Below are positions 8,901 to 17,887 of a DNA stretch of 64,000 bases, one piece after another; position 1 is the stretch's first letter; each line of letters begins with the position of its first letter. Below the pieces are notes generated by a model. The model had not been told where the DNA came from. It made no database searches and worked only from the letters and a program-made list of their open reading frames with translations. The stretch lies in IMG/VR virus record IMGVR_UViG_3300014913_000011, positions 1 through 64,000 of that record; one strand, 5' to 3'. The translations under genes and the position numbers were made by a program. The DNA is from a virus.

Positions 8901-11900
8901 AGGTGTTCCATCCCTTCCACCGTCTCCAGTTCTCTTTAAGAACGTTCCTGCTAATTGATCTGAAAAATCTAACAGAGAGTTTGCTCCTGATTTAAAGTCT
9001 TTACCTAGTATTGCCTGTCCTGCTCCAAAACCTGTAGTTGCTAAGTTATTAAAACTGCTAAATAGTTTTTCTGCAGCTGAGGCTACTTTTGTTAGGCTTA
9101 CTTTAGTTCCTACCAACTGTTTTTCTAATTCATCGAGTGAGATTGTCTTTACAGATGCTAGTCTCTCTTTTTCTGACTTTGCAGTAGTATCTCGTGATAT
9201 AAAAGTTCTATCATCCCCTTCTCCCTGTATTCTTCCTTCTACTCCTTTAAACCTAATAATATCATTTACTGAGAGTTTATCTTTAAGGTTTCCAAAAGTA
9301 TCTTCTAGTGAGTCTCTTCCTTCTAAATCTCTAGCTATATCATTAAGTCCTGCTGCATAACTTATTACTCCCTTTGCCTGAAGCTCTCCACGTTGTTTCT
9401 TTCCTACAAGACCTTCACCTGCTATTGCTTTACTTGCTGCATCAGCTATATCTTGGTTCTCTGATATTAAATCCTTAGCTAATAGAACACCTAATTGACT
9501 TCTACTACTTCCTCCACCACTTCCACCTAGTTTAAAGGACTTCTGAACATACTCGTTCACTATTGCATCAAATCCACCTTTAGTACCTAATCCACCTATG
9601 GCTGCGTTCGCTTGACTTGAAAAGGCAGTTCTCTGAAGCTTAGATCTCTTTTCATCATCTAATAGGTTAGTTCTATCAAAAGCATCTAAGTCATTAAGTG
9701 TGCCCTTTCTATCAACTTGACCTGTAAAAAATCCTTTAGCACTTAATTTTCTTGTAGTATCATTGAGTAGTTTTAATTCATCTGATGAATCTATCTTCTC
9801 TGAAAACTTATCAAATTGCTTACCTAACACAGCTGTAGTTGTTCTGAGTCTAGTCTGTTTAGCGAGAGTTGTTGCTACTTTATTAATAGCTTCCATACCT
9901 TCTTCAGACTCTGCAGCTTCTGTTGAAATTTCTACACCTTCGAAGGTTACCTTATTACGATCTGATATTTTTAATCCATCAATTTTTAAGCCTTCTTTTC
10001 CACTTACTGTTTTTATTATTGAGGATCTAAAATCCTTTACTGCTTCTTTACGTTGTTTTGACAGATCTTCTTCGGTTATTGAGATGTCTCCAGCTTCTTT
10101 GGCCTTCCTCTGCCTTTCTAAACTATCTTTGCCTGTAAATCTATCTTTAATTAAGGCTCCCCTCTCATCTATAGTTTTAATTTTATCTCTAAACTCACCT
10201 ATAGATGAAGTTAAGTCTTTTGAACTTTTAATTTCTGCATTTACTCCAGTTCTTTGGGATCTTTCTTCGGATGTTTCTGTTAATCTTCCAAGTATTTTAC
10301 TTAATGCTGCAAATCCTAGAGTTATTACTGCTAAAGGAGCTATAAATCTTGATAGTATTAATCCAGCTCCTGTTAGGAATTTCATAAATGGACCACCCTT
10401 AGCAGCTACACCAGTAAAGAATTTAGTAAGCTTATCAGCACCTACTAACTTTCCTGCCCCACTAAATAATTTGGAAACTACTCCAGTGGCTGCTGCTCCG
10501 GCTGCTCCTGCTGCTCCTGCTATACCTCCACCTGCTGCTGCTCCACCTGCTGCTCCACCTGCTGCTGCTCCACCTCCTAGGACTTTACTACCTAAATATG
10601 TTGCTAATAATGCACTACCAGTACCAGTTAAAGCAGTTCCAGCTGTTTCACCTACTGTAACATCTAATACAGGTATTTTAAATTCTCCTATTTCAGTAAG
10701 TACTGATGCAAACTTTTCTGCTAATCTTAAAGCTGTAGTTAATGGTTTTACTAAACCTGCTCCCACTGAAAGTGCTAATCCTTGAAAAGCTGTTGAAGTT
10801 TTAGATGCTTGCTTAGAAAGACTTTGCATTATTTTTGCATTTCTCTCTTGTGCAGTTCCTTGTGCGTCTTGAGACTGTGCAGCTACAACGCTAACCTTAC
10901 TATAGTTCTTCATTAATGCTAAGAATTCACTTACAAATCTAGTACCAGCCGTTGATACCGCTACATTTCTTTGTTGTCTTTTTGTAAGTGTTGGGAAAAC
11001 TTTAGCTAAGTCAGCTAAAATCTCTGGGGCATCTTTTAAATCTCCCCCTACACCTGCTATATCTACACCTACAGACTTTAAGGTAGGGGCTGCTGTACTA
11101 AAGATATTTTTAGTTAAGAATCTTATTGTCCTAGATATACGGGATCCACCTGCTCTAGTACTCTCTTGTATTACAGTAGTCATTGCATTTAACTGATCAA
11201 AACTTATTCCAGCATTCTCGGCTGCTGCACCTACTCTTTTAACTACTTCAGATAGGTCTCCGGCTGTTACAGCATTTTGAGACTCAACAGCTACGAATGA
11301 ATCTATTAATCTTTCTGCACTATTATTTACATCTTTTCCATAAACTTTTAAACCTGCAGTAATAGTCTCTGCAGCTCCTTCAGCATTTAACGTACTAACG
11401 TTTGTTGCTAGAGATACTATTCTACCACGTTCTTTAACTTGTTCAGCTGGTAAACCTTGTTGTGCGAATACTCTGTAACCTCTTAGAACTTCTCCTACAC
11501 TATTACCAAATTCTTTTCCAGTACTTATTGCTGATTTCTTAAGGCTGTCTAACATGCTAGTGCTAGTTGCTAAAACTTTATTTAACTCTGCTAATTCTTT
11601 ATCAACTTCCACTATAGTGTCAAATCCTGATCTTAATCCCTCGAAGGTACCCATTACAACTCTTGATGCTACTGCATATTCAGCTACTGATTTTATCCTA
11701 GTTCCAAAACCACCTGCTCTATCTCCACCTGCTGTAGATCCAATGAATCCACCTCTTCCACCACCTGGGGGTGTTCCTCCACCTGCTCCTCCAGAACCTC
11801 CTCCAGTGGTTGCAGTTTTTATTTGAGCTACGGACTTAGGAACACTTTTTAGTGCATCATTAGCCCTTCTAGTTGACTTACTTAACCCTATTAACTCTCT

Positions 11901-12212
11901 TGAATGCTTCTGGTTTATCTTAGATAGAGCTTCGGTATTTTTTGCTAGGGTGCCAAGCATCGAATTTGCTTTTCTAGTGTCTATGAAACCTGCCCCAGTT
12001 CCTCCCTTACTTCCAACTGCCGGACTAGAACCTGCTTGATGACTTGACTTGATCTTTGATACCTTACTACCTGCTCCTGCTAAGTTAGTTTGCAAGGCTC
12101 CTAAAGAAGTGGCTATCTTTTTGATTGACATCTCAAGTCTTTGTAATTTAGCTATAGCTGCAGTATCCATTACGTCAAGCTTAATTGAGAGAGTCTTCGA
12201 GTTTCCTGGCAT
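5934..12212 (-). CDS. Tail tape measure protein
   Basis: 2092 residues, the longest gene in the window, starting at an ATG with AGGA about 11 nt upstream and overlapping the chaperone gene end. The N-terminal 700 residues fit the TP901-type tape-measure core (a helical domain with MSTTIQES-like segments such as AMTTVIQESTRAGGSRISRT). Next comes a Gly/Ala-rich hydrophobic stretch (about 545-650), likely the part that interacts with or crosses the membrane. The rest is mostly long helix and coiled coil with charged Lys/Glu/Ser repeats, ending in a heptad-rich coiled coil. Tape-measure length sets tail length in the family. A long low-complexity GCT/GGA repeat in the DNA (about 10490-10570) encodes the Gly/Ala tract. 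Confidence 0.93.
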   Translation of the reverse strand: MPGNSKTLSIKLDVMDTAAIAKLQRLEMSIKKIATSLGALQTNLAGAGSKVSKIKSSHQAGSSPAVGSKGGTGAGFIDTRKANSMLGTLAKNTEALSKINQKHSRELIGLSKSTRRANDALKSVPKSVAQIKTATTGGGSGGAGGGTPPGGGRGGFIGSTAGGDRAGGFGTRIKSVAEYAVASRVVMGTFEGLRSGFDTIVEVDKELAELNKVLATSTSMLDSLKKSAISTGKEFGNSVGEVLRGYRVFAQQGLPAEQVKERGRIVSLATNVSTLNAEGAAETITAGLKVYGKDVNNSAERLIDSFVAVESQNAVTAGDLSEVVKRVGAAAENAGISFDQLNAMTTVIQESTRAGGSRISRTIRFLTKNIFSTAAPTLKSVGVDIAGVGGDLKDAPEILADLAKVFPTLTKRQQRNVAVSTAGTRFVSEFLALMKNYSKVSVVAAQSQDAQGTAQERNAKIMQSLSKQASKTSTAFQGLALSVGAGLVKPLTTALRLAEKFASVLTEIGEFKIPVLDVTVGETAGTALTGTGSALLATYLGSKVLGGGAAAGGAAGGAAAGGGIAGAAGAAGAAATGVVSKLFSGAGKLVGADKLTKFFTGVAAKGGPFMKFLTGAGLILSRFIAPLAVITLGFAALSKILGRLTETSEERSQRTGVNAEIKSSKDLTSSIGEFRDKIKTIDERGALIKDRFTGKDSLERQRKAKEAGDISITEEDLSKQRKEAVKDFRSSIIKTVSGKEGLKIDGLKISDRNKVTFEGVEISTEAAESEEGMEAINKVATTLAKQTRLRTTTAVLGKQFDKFSEKIDSSDELKLLNDTTRKLSAKGFFTGQVDRKGTLNDLDAFDRTNLLDDEKRSKLQRTAFSSQANAAIGGLGTKGGFDAIVNEYVQKSFKLGGSGGGSSRSQLGVLLAKDLISENQDIADAASKAIAGEGLVGKKQRGELQAKGVISYAAGLNDIARDLEGRDSLEDTFGNLKDKLSVNDIIRFKGVEGRIQGEGDDRTFISRDTTAKSEKERLASVKTISLDELEKQLVGTKVSLTKVASAAEKLFSSFNNLATTGFGAGQAILGKDFKSGANSLLDFSDQLAGTFLKRTGDGGRDGTPKFNKGLRQFLTTAESERVRLRKEILDTSKDSVEIVDRGRDVGKKEASRQIEAVGLIAKAAEMFGSAVKSFESASQKLLKGRFDRQAKERAPISPREAKLFSGLEGSQARQLKIGKTLEQLGAGERAQIAAPNLFNAQANAQEAQGLIQGIKKNILGGMQNLGEIVSGAGIDTIKSIDIDTLDKILTGTKEGFGGEVGKESSKQAEDLKKIFNDLTSVEKGPQTPEQEKKLRTELFTKLTARFSELDTTVDSAANALTKILTINEPATATAQALSAVIVSAEKAQRAFEDMSTLPQFKGIEEALGKSPFSNLGPNAETFFRKGARGGPLQEIRSGEGKDKFEFQKSMARLLSSEGVQSGRVEIFDKNRNRVQAISAKERDERIQGINIEARKAGQSQTIEKSRGLLSSKFQQLLSTRGSLQNIIKTAGLSGKTNASLQGLISSLDSLANKPQESFINRRGQFKGGSFTALDNIPKQLQSIIGVTSRDAKGKIQALKLDSSSLSALASLMGKEAVAKLVGERFKQDPSTVSSKNLESMIESGQIDKETGQSEQDKRNEAKSKPVVEALKPQTTLLSQILKAIIGKEGSNPVSNVVNAVKDLYSNSEPSKQQAQSSSIQARRKFLEAQAKSQAEAQIKQQQAQAMNSSRGITSVNPTYIMDGNKLNESLSQNTVQPRGLETPLTGTFPANVEAKKRTNLLDRASSEKSALNDSLYTYTDKDGNKLATPEFRTKGPQSLYSTEDPQYNDEQRLNKLKAFTNSTRKLEQSKEVVKKPMEENKNTLNEIKKATENSSNVADLAAKERAAQGTDKKLEIDTDAISSAITGAFTDSGETLKTTLEKSQLVAKLDASFQQQLVAAIKEGLSANQGNNGTNGVGGKGANTADITAAYLDVENRYEEMSAKLDKINKDAGLNKAEFMNELVKTDEKIDRQVTNRELEKNSLNEDLVKLNQLDTNTISLAQGLVALYSQVNTLEAEVKGLQGAVTQVGNT

Positions 12213-13340
12213 CTATCTTTTGTTCCTGTTCTTTCTTCTACTTCGATTTCTATTTCTAATTTCTCTTGCTTCTTTTATCTCACTGTATTGACTTGAATCT
12301 GAGTCGTTAGCTATTCTACCTTTAATGATTTCTGGATCACTGTATACGTCATTCTTATGAAAAGATACATATTGATTCGACTCTGCAGTTACTACAACTT
12401 GATCCTTGTCCAATGCACTGGAGCTGAGATTTCCTCTAGATCTATTTTCTTTCTTTCTAGATACTTCTGCTTCTGCAGACATTCTTCTAGTATACTCTTC
12501 CATAAACTGGTCTAGTTTAGTATCATTTTCTATTACCTCATCAGAAGGTCTATCACTAGTTAACATCTCTGATATATTATTATAATACATTGTCCAAGAC
12601 ATTAGTTGTAGTAATAACATTGATACATCTTTTGCACTCACCTCTGTTAGATTAAATATTCCACTCTTTGCAGATAAATAAATTACCCTCCAATGACCGC
12701 TTCTTGCTATTTTTCTAACAATCTCGGTACTATATCCCCAATAAAAATCTAAAAATGCATTTAATAACTTATATACAAATTCAGCTGTGTTCTTCTCCAG
12801 AAGGTTATTATAATCTTCCCAGACTAATTTATTATCTAATGAATAAGTACATTGACTTAATAAGTACATATACTTTTCCTCTCTAGATTTGTACTCTGCA
12901 GAGTATTGGCTAGTACTTCCCTTTTTAATAAGTAATGACTCTTTTTCACTTTTTAAATTCTCGATCCCCTCTAAGTCCCTAATATAAATATCAGTTCCTT
13001 TTATTCTTTTCTTTAATACTAAGCTCAATCCCTCAATTTTTTTCTCCACTTCCTGAAGCCTTTCAGCCTCTTCTATAGAAAAAACTTCCTCAGCTAATTC
13101 TTCAGGAAGATTATCTTCAGATAAATACCCTTCTTCTAAAGCAATTTCAATTAGTTGGTTCTCAAGAAAAATGGAGCGTTGTCTTAGCTTATTTAAAGGA
13201 TACTTAAATATATAAGTATTATTATCAACTGAGACTACCCTCTCTCCAGACAATATCTCTCCAATAATTGTCTGCATCTTCTCCTCATCCAGCTCATCCA
13301 GCTCATCTAAACTGTTTAAATCTGTATCCACATATTCCAC
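12213..13340 (-). CDS. Putative second tail assembly chaperone
   Basis: 375 residues from a GTG start with AAGGAA about 10 nt upstream. It is acidic and helical at the N-terminus (LDELDELDEEK), with a central aromatic helical part (WGYSTEIVRKIARSGHWRVIYLSAKSG) and a strongly basic end (RNRNRSRRKNRNKR). It lies immediately before the tape measure, where the second, frameshift-linked tail chaperone of many phages is found. Here it is in the same frame as the preceding gene and separated from it by one TAA plus two codons, so readthrough or reinitiation are both possible. The chaperone role is inferred from position. Confidence 0.5.
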   Translation of the reverse strand: MEYVDTDLNSLDELDELDEEKMQTIIGEILSGERVVSVDNNTYIFKYPLNKLRQRSIFLENQLIEIALEEGYLSEDNLPEELAEEVFSIEEAERLQEVEKKIEGLSLVLKKRIKGTDIYIRDLEGIENLKSEKESLLIKKGSTSQYSAEYKSREEKYMYLLSQCTYSLDNKLVWEDYNNLLEKNTAEFVYKLLNAFLDFYWGYSTEIVRKIARSGHWRVIYLSAKSGIFNLTEVSAKDVSMLLLQLMSWTMYYNNISEMLTSDRPSDEVIENDTKLDQFMEEYTRRMSAEAEVSRKKENRSRGNLSSSALDKDQVVVTAESNQYVSFHKNDVYSDPEIIKGRIANDSDSSQYSEIKEAREIRNRNRSRRKNRNKR

Positions 13341-13346
13341 AGTTGT

Positions 13347-14138
13347 TTATTCCTTAACAACTATTTTCTTCTTTGCTGCTGCTGCTTTCTTCTTTGCTGC
13401 AGGTTTCTTCTTAGTTGTGGTTTTTTTCTTAGTAGAAGCCTTCCTAGTCACTTTCTTAATTACCTTTTTTTCTTTCTTAGCTTCTTCATTCTTTTTTAAC
13501 TCTTTAGCCTTCTCTTCTGCTACAGCCCTTAGCTCCTTTGCTTTCAAAATAGCCTTAGCTTCAGGTAATTCCTCCTGCCAAGTAGGGTCTAAATTATATT
13601 CCCAACAAATAAGCTGGTACTTACAGTGGTCAAAAAACTCATATGTATTAGTTTCTAGGAAGTCCTCATAACTTTCTGCTAGTCTATTACCTTTGGTGTC
13701 TCTAATCATTGCATATGCAAGGTAAGAATTTCTCTCCTCTTCTGCCATCTCATCACAAGTACTAGAAAATAGTGTCCGCATCATCTGTTCTTGATCTACT
13801 AGGTGTGCTCTATAAAGAGTAACTATATTAGATAAGCTTTCTAGGATATCTGGATCTTCAGTTATCTCTATTTCCTTCTCGGTTTCATTTATCTCATCTA
13901 CAACAGATTGTCTGCCTTCATTGAAATCTTTAAAAAATTCTGGATTATCTGCTTCAAGTTCTTTCTGCATTCTACTTCTAGTAAAGATTCCATCCTTTAA
14001 TCCCTGAGTAAATGCTTTATTATGTTTGAATTTTGCTTCTCTAACAGCTGCTGCTGAGGGTTCTATAAGAGTGTACTCCTCTTCTCCAAACTTAAATTTA
14101 CAAATTTCTTTTAATTTGCTAGTAGTTACCTTTTCCAT
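13347..14138 (-). CDS. Putative tail assembly chaperone with Lys/Ala-rich tail
   Basis: 263 residues, ATG with a strong SD (AGAGGA). The N-terminal domain (FKFGEEEYTLIEPSAAAVRE) resembles small tail-chaperone domains that begin 'F.fgg..y.l..Ps...v.ea', and it sits between the tube gene and the tape measure, the standard chaperone position. The last 60 residues are a histone H1-like Lys/Ala/Thr run (KKTTTKKKPAAKKKAAAAKK), which could bind nucleic acid or negatively charged tape-measure helices. An A-rich slippery-like stretch in the DNA encodes it. The chaperone assignment is by position plus N-terminal pattern. Confidence 0.55.
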   Translation of the reverse strand: MEKVTTSKLKEICKFKFGEEEYTLIEPSAAAVREAKFKHNKAFTQGLKDGIFTRSRMQKELEADNPEFFKDFNEGRQSVVDEINETEKEIEITEDPDILESLSNIVTLYRAHLVDQEQMMRTLFSSTCDEMAEEERNSYLAYAMIRDTKGNRLAESYEDFLETNTYEFFDHCKYQLICWEYNLDPTWQEELPEAKAILKAKELRAVAEEKAKELKKNEEAKKEKKVIKKVTRKASTKKKTTTKKKPAAKKKAAAAKKKIVVKE

Positions 14139-14436
14139 TTTTTCCTCTTCCTTTTCCTTTCCTTTTATAATCTATGTTATTAAGTCCTTTAGTACCTATT
14201 ATAACTACATCCTCACACTCAGTTGAGGGTGTATATTCTATATCATAATTTAAGTCTAAGTCTAATTCCATACTCCTTCGGATATCATTAGTGACACCCA
14301 GCACCTTTCTTCTAAATTGTTGATATTGATCTTTATTAGAAATAACAAGTTCAGCATAATCTAAAACTTGTTTTTGAATTGATTTAATCTCTTGTTTGAG
14401 TTTGGTCTTTAATTTTTCCTTTCCTTTGTCAGTCAA
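14119..14436 (-). CDS. Hypothetical small basic protein of the tail module
   Basis: 105 residues, starting at a TTG with the strong SD GGAGGGG 8 nt upstream. Lys-rich helical N-terminus and a Gly/Lys-rich C-terminus (KRKGKGRGKNGKG). It overlaps the following chaperone gene by about 20 nt, indicating coupled translation. No family is recognised. By position between tube and chaperone it may help tail assembly. Confidence 0.5.
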   Translation of the reverse strand: MTDKGKEKLKTKLKQEIKSIQKQVLDYAELVISNKDQYQQFRRKVLGVTNDIRRSMELDLDLNYDIEYTPSTECEDVVIIGTKGLNNIDYKRKGKGRGKNGKGNY

Positions 14437-14455
14437 ACTGATCCCCTCCAGTGTA

Positions 14456-14489
14456 TCAAAGTAGGAGCCTCCATAAGAAAGACTCCTAC
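14456..14489 (-). terminator. Weak terminator-like hairpin after the tail tube gene
   Basis: A 9-bp stem (14461-14469 with 14481-14489, one G-U pair) with an 11-nt loop. On the minus strand it is followed by only three Ts. It lies just after the stop of the tube gene, so it may attenuate transcription into the chaperone genes. Confidence 0.4.
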
Positions 14490-14500
14490 CAGATAACTAT

Positions 14501-16768
14501 TTATTCACCTTGTGATTCAATTACTTTAACTACGTAATCAACATCAATAAAGCCTCTTACCACTGCTAGAGAATTGGTTCCTCTGTAAGAGAAACTTTGA
14601 GTTGCATTATCTCCTTGAGCTAAGCTATACTCCTCATCAGTAGGTCTAAGGTCTTGAAGTACAACAGTCTTTAACGGATATTCTCTAAGAGAGCCATCTG
14701 TTGCTGAGTATACTTCTCTAACGCCATCTACATAGTATTCGTCACCGAACATATCAGGTGCGAGAACTCTACGGTTACGTCCATTCCCACCAGCTTCTTT
14801 ATCAGTCTGCTGGTAGATTTGGGCTACTAGAACCATGTTGTCTTTTGCAAGAAGGTCAGCTAAATCCAAGTCTGTCAATGTTCCAGCCTTGTACTTATTT
14901 TCCTTGCCAGCAAATTTGGCAAATAATTCTAAATCACCTGCTGTAGTTTCCATAGCCACTGTAAACTCAATTGGTAGAGTTAACGGTCTTGCATATGGAT
15001 CTAAGTGACCAAGTTCTTTCAGAGCCTCTCTGGAGAGATCTGCTGAAATATCTACTGATTGAAGTCTCAGTGACAATTCATAATCACCAATTCTCATAGT
15101 AGAATTTACGGTAGGTTCTGCACTAACTAATACTTGACCACCATCGTCTGCTACATCTGATAAGGGAGCTGCTAGAGTAATTTCACTTCCAACAACTGCT
15201 GCAATAGTAGAGGATTCAAGACTTCCACTTACTGCTACTTCTATATCAGAACCAACATATTCTGCAGTTACTGAACATGCATCTGCAACAAATACTCCTG
15301 AAGCAGTAGATACTTGATCTAAGTCCTCAGATAATGAAATAGATGCCCAATCAGCTCCTCCTAAGGTTAGTGTTCCATTGTTATAATCACCTGCCAGTAC
15401 GTTACTAGCTGCTACGATTTCACGAGCTGGACCACCTACACCTGGACCTGCAGTTATTACAACTGGTAATCCTATGAAGTTAGTTAGGTCAATACTGTTA
15501 GCTACAGTATCATTAAATGTAATTTCGTCTGCTAAGATTGTTGCACCAGTTAAGGCTGCTGAGAGGATTAAATCTGGATCTACCAAATAAATCTCTACTT
15601 GACCTTGACGTGTTCCACCAATATCTTCAACATCCTCTGTTCCGATAGGAGCAAAGTATTTAGCATTTACATATGTTGCTTCTTTAGCACTCTCATCTGC
15701 GAAAGCATCAGCAGCATATACCACACTAATTTTATCTCCAGTCTCAAAGCTTGCTCTTCCTGCAGGAAGTACTTCATCCAATGAATCAGCTAAACCATTA
15801 GCAAAAAATTGCAGTTCGTTGGTTATACTGTCATAAATGAAGTATTCTACTACATTACTAGGAATACAAGCGACACTATTGAATACGGGAACTAGTTTTA
15901 CTTCTGGTTGAGTTAATCCACCAAGTCTAGCAAATCTGAAGTGAACAGCTGGTTGACCAGTCTCGTCTCTTTTCATAAATGCTAAAGAAGTATCTTCTAA
16001 AGTTGCCACAGTATTAGCAGTATCTAGAGCTAATGTTAGCTCAGTTTTTGCATTCATTGTTACTGCAGAAAATTGATCAGCAAGATCACCTACAAGCCAC
16101 TCTTCCCAAGAAACAAATCTAGCAGAGTTTAGTAACCAAGTCTTAGTCTCAGTTTCTCCACCATAATTTTCAGAAGAAGTATCGTCTGAACTATAACTTA
16201 AGTCCATTGAATTAACGAATACATCACTCAAATATTTTGTAAAGTCAACATCGGCGTTAGCTGTTCCTAGAGAACACTCGCCTTGTATTGGGCTATAAAT
16301 TTCTAACCCACCTGGTACACACTCTTTACCAAAATCTGGCAGATATACACCATGAAAATACCTTAAAGCATTTCCACCTGATACATCTCTAACTACTACG
16401 TTAGCAGATCCTGTAGAACCGGATGTTTGTGGTCCTGCACCAATATCTCCAGTGCTAGTATCTTCACCATTAACTTCACCAGTAAATGTTAGACCATCTA
16501 TTTGTCTAATATTATCGTTTAAGTTATGTGTTGGTACTTTTGCAAGCGTGGCCATTGTATAGATTGAACCGTAGTCCATTCCCTCCAAAGTTACAGTTAC
16601 TTCAGGAGCATCATCAACAACATCAGTTAAGTTTAACTGACCTATTTGAAACATATCAGTTGTATTGAAAGTAGTTGAACTTCCAAACGTTTGAATTCTG
16701 TAAAGGATGCGTCCTTCTGCAAAAACTGACTGAGAAGCATAAATTATCCTATTCCTTCTATTAGCCAT
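14501..16768 (-). CDS. Putative major tail tube protein with large insertion
   Basis: 755 residues, ATG with a strong SD (AAGGAGAAA). The ends carry the tube-like signal: the first 60 residues (FQIGQLNLTDVVDDAPEVTV) and the C-terminal part (LRLQSVDISADLSREALKEL, then TLPIEFTVAMETTAGDLELF) form the kind of split beta-barrel used by tail tube proteins. The middle is a Thr/Ala/Val-rich beta region likely to be added Ig-like domains on the tail surface. There is no sheath-type N-terminus. It stands upstream of the chaperones and tape measure. A tail sheath or other major tail protein is the alternative. Confidence 0.6.
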   Translation of the reverse strand: MANRRNRIIYASQSVFAEGRILYRIQTFGSSTTFNTTDMFQIGQLNLTDVVDDAPEVTVTLEGMDYGSIYTMATLAKVPTHNLNDNIRQIDGLTFTGEVNGEDTSTGDIGAGPQTSGSTGSANVVVRDVSGGNALRYFHGVYLPDFGKECVPGGLEIYSPIQGECSLGTANADVDFTKYLSDVFVNSMDLSYSSDDTSSENYGGETETKTWLLNSARFVSWEEWLVGDLADQFSAVTMNAKTELTLALDTANTVATLEDTSLAFMKRDETGQPAVHFRFARLGGLTQPEVKLVPVFNSVACIPSNVVEYFIYDSITNELQFFANGLADSLDEVLPAGRASFETGDKISVVYAADAFADESAKEATYVNAKYFAPIGTEDVEDIGGTRQGQVEIYLVDPDLILSAALTGATILADEITFNDTVANSIDLTNFIGLPVVITAGPGVGGPAREIVAASNVLAGDYNNGTLTLGGADWASISLSEDLDQVSTASGVFVADACSVTAEYVGSDIEVAVSGSLESSTIAAVVGSEITLAAPLSDVADDGGQVLVSAEPTVNSTMRIGDYELSLRLQSVDISADLSREALKELGHLDPYARPLTLPIEFTVAMETTAGDLELFAKFAGKENKYKAGTLTDLDLADLLAKDNMVLVAQIYQQTDKEAGGNGRNRRVLAPDMFGDEYYVDGVREVYSATDGSLREYPLKTVVLQDLRPTDEEYSLAQGDNATQSFSYRGTNSLAVVRGFIDVDYVVKVIESQGE

Positions 16769-16807
16769 TTAGTTAATTTCTCCTTTTTATCATACTAGTA
16801 TGCGTAT

Positions 16808-17857
16808 CTAAGACGAGTAATTCTTTAATACTAGAGAATCAAATCCACCTGGAGGTGGCTTGAGTCCACTGAATTTACCTACTAGATCTGGATCCCGATC
16901 ACTGTAAGTTCTAGTCTTAAACACAATTTTCCCCATGTGCCTTGTAATGTCAGATCGAGAAGATCTGGCAAACGCATCATGTTGGACCTCTATATTGACA
17001 AAGTACAAACTTTGGCCATTACCTGGGTTCAAAGTCAAATAACTTCGATAGGTCTGACCATCATAAGCTATGTCTTGTATAAAGTCTTCATTCACTACTC
17101 CCCACTGTTTTAGTGGTTCACCTATGCGATTGAAGTCTATTACCGGAGCACTTCTATTATATAAAGCATTCTTTAATAAATTCAGTATATTACGCTTTTC
17201 GGCGTTGTTGGAAGCAAATATATCTATTGCGTATTTATTGTGGTATTCTGCTCCAGGTCCTATCTGTAGTCCTTCAGTATTTTCGTTCATTGGATATATA
17301 CATACAATTGGTAAGGTTGATGGATCACTGTCTGTAGGATATCCATCATATAAGGAGACCATGTGAAATCTATGATCTATACTTGTTGGTATTTTAGTTA
17401 AGGCTACTCCACTTGGAGTAGTATTAGATGGCCACCTTATTCTACAGTCTTTATAGTCCACTCTATAATAATCTCTTGGAATAACATCATCATTTTGGTC
17501 TCTTACTATAATTAAAGAACTTTCTCTTTCAGTTGGAATTGAGTATGGTGTGTTATAGAACTCTGTTCCATAAGTTGAAACAAATCCACTAGTAGTTTTA
17601 TCATAAATTTCGCATGGATTTATATCTGACAGTTCAAAGCTTAGCCATCCACGGCCCTTAGTGGACTGTAAATCGCCGTAGGCGCTATCTTCTGAATTTA
17701 TCAGGTAAACCCTGGCTGCTGCATTTCCGTCCACTCCTGGACGTATATCACGCTTTAATGTATCATTCTGAACCTCGACTGAGAATTCGTGTGCTAGTAC
17801 ACCTTCTTTTAAGTAATGAAATATTGATTGAAATTCAAGTTCTGATCTCTCTAACAT
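16808..17857 (-). CDS. Putative tail completion or head-tail joining protein
   Basis: 349 residues from the ATG at 17857, chosen because an AAGGTGG SD lies about 11 nt upstream; a GTG five codons earlier falls inside that SD. The protein is soluble with mixed alpha/beta pattern; the segment IDIFASNNAEKRNILNLLKN and a following strand run look like the small domain of tail terminator/completion proteins. The gene is immediately upstream of the tube gene, the usual place for such proteins. The assignment is weak and positional. Confidence 0.45.
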   Translation of the reverse strand: MLERSELEFQSIFHYLKEGVLAHEFSVEVQNDTLKRDIRPGVDGNAAARVYLINSEDSAYGDLQSTKGRGWLSFELSDINPCEIYDKTTSGFVSTYGTEFYNTPYSIPTERESSLIIVRDQNDDVIPRDYYRVDYKDCRIRWPSNTTPSGVALTKIPTSIDHRFHMVSLYDGYPTDSDPSTLPIVCIYPMNENTEGLQIGPGAEYHNKYAIDIFASNNAEKRNILNLLKNALYNRSAPVIDFNRIGEPLKQWGVVNEDFIQDIAYDGQTYRSYLTLNPGNGQSLYFVNIEVQHDAFARSSRSDITRHMGKIVFKTRTYSDRDPDLVGKFSGLKPPPGGFDSLVLKNYSS

Positions 17858-17887
17858 AGAGAGTTGTACCACCTTATGGTCTTATTT

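Noticed and set aside
10490-10570. Microsatellite or CRISPR-like repeat
   Set aside because: The GCTGCTCC-type repeats encode a Gly/Ala tract of the tape measure. There are no spacers and no cas genes.
9763-10785. Rightward frame of 340 codons opposite the tape measure gene
   Set aside because: Its protein is low-complexity (Ala/Pro runs) and mirrors the Gly/Ala-rich coding stretch of the tape measure. No SD or motif is present.
14501-16768. Contractile tail sheath
   Set aside because: The N-terminus lacks the sheath-type pattern, and the tube-like ends plus absence of a second tube candidate make a tail tube more likely. A sheath gene elsewhere in the genome cannot be excluded.
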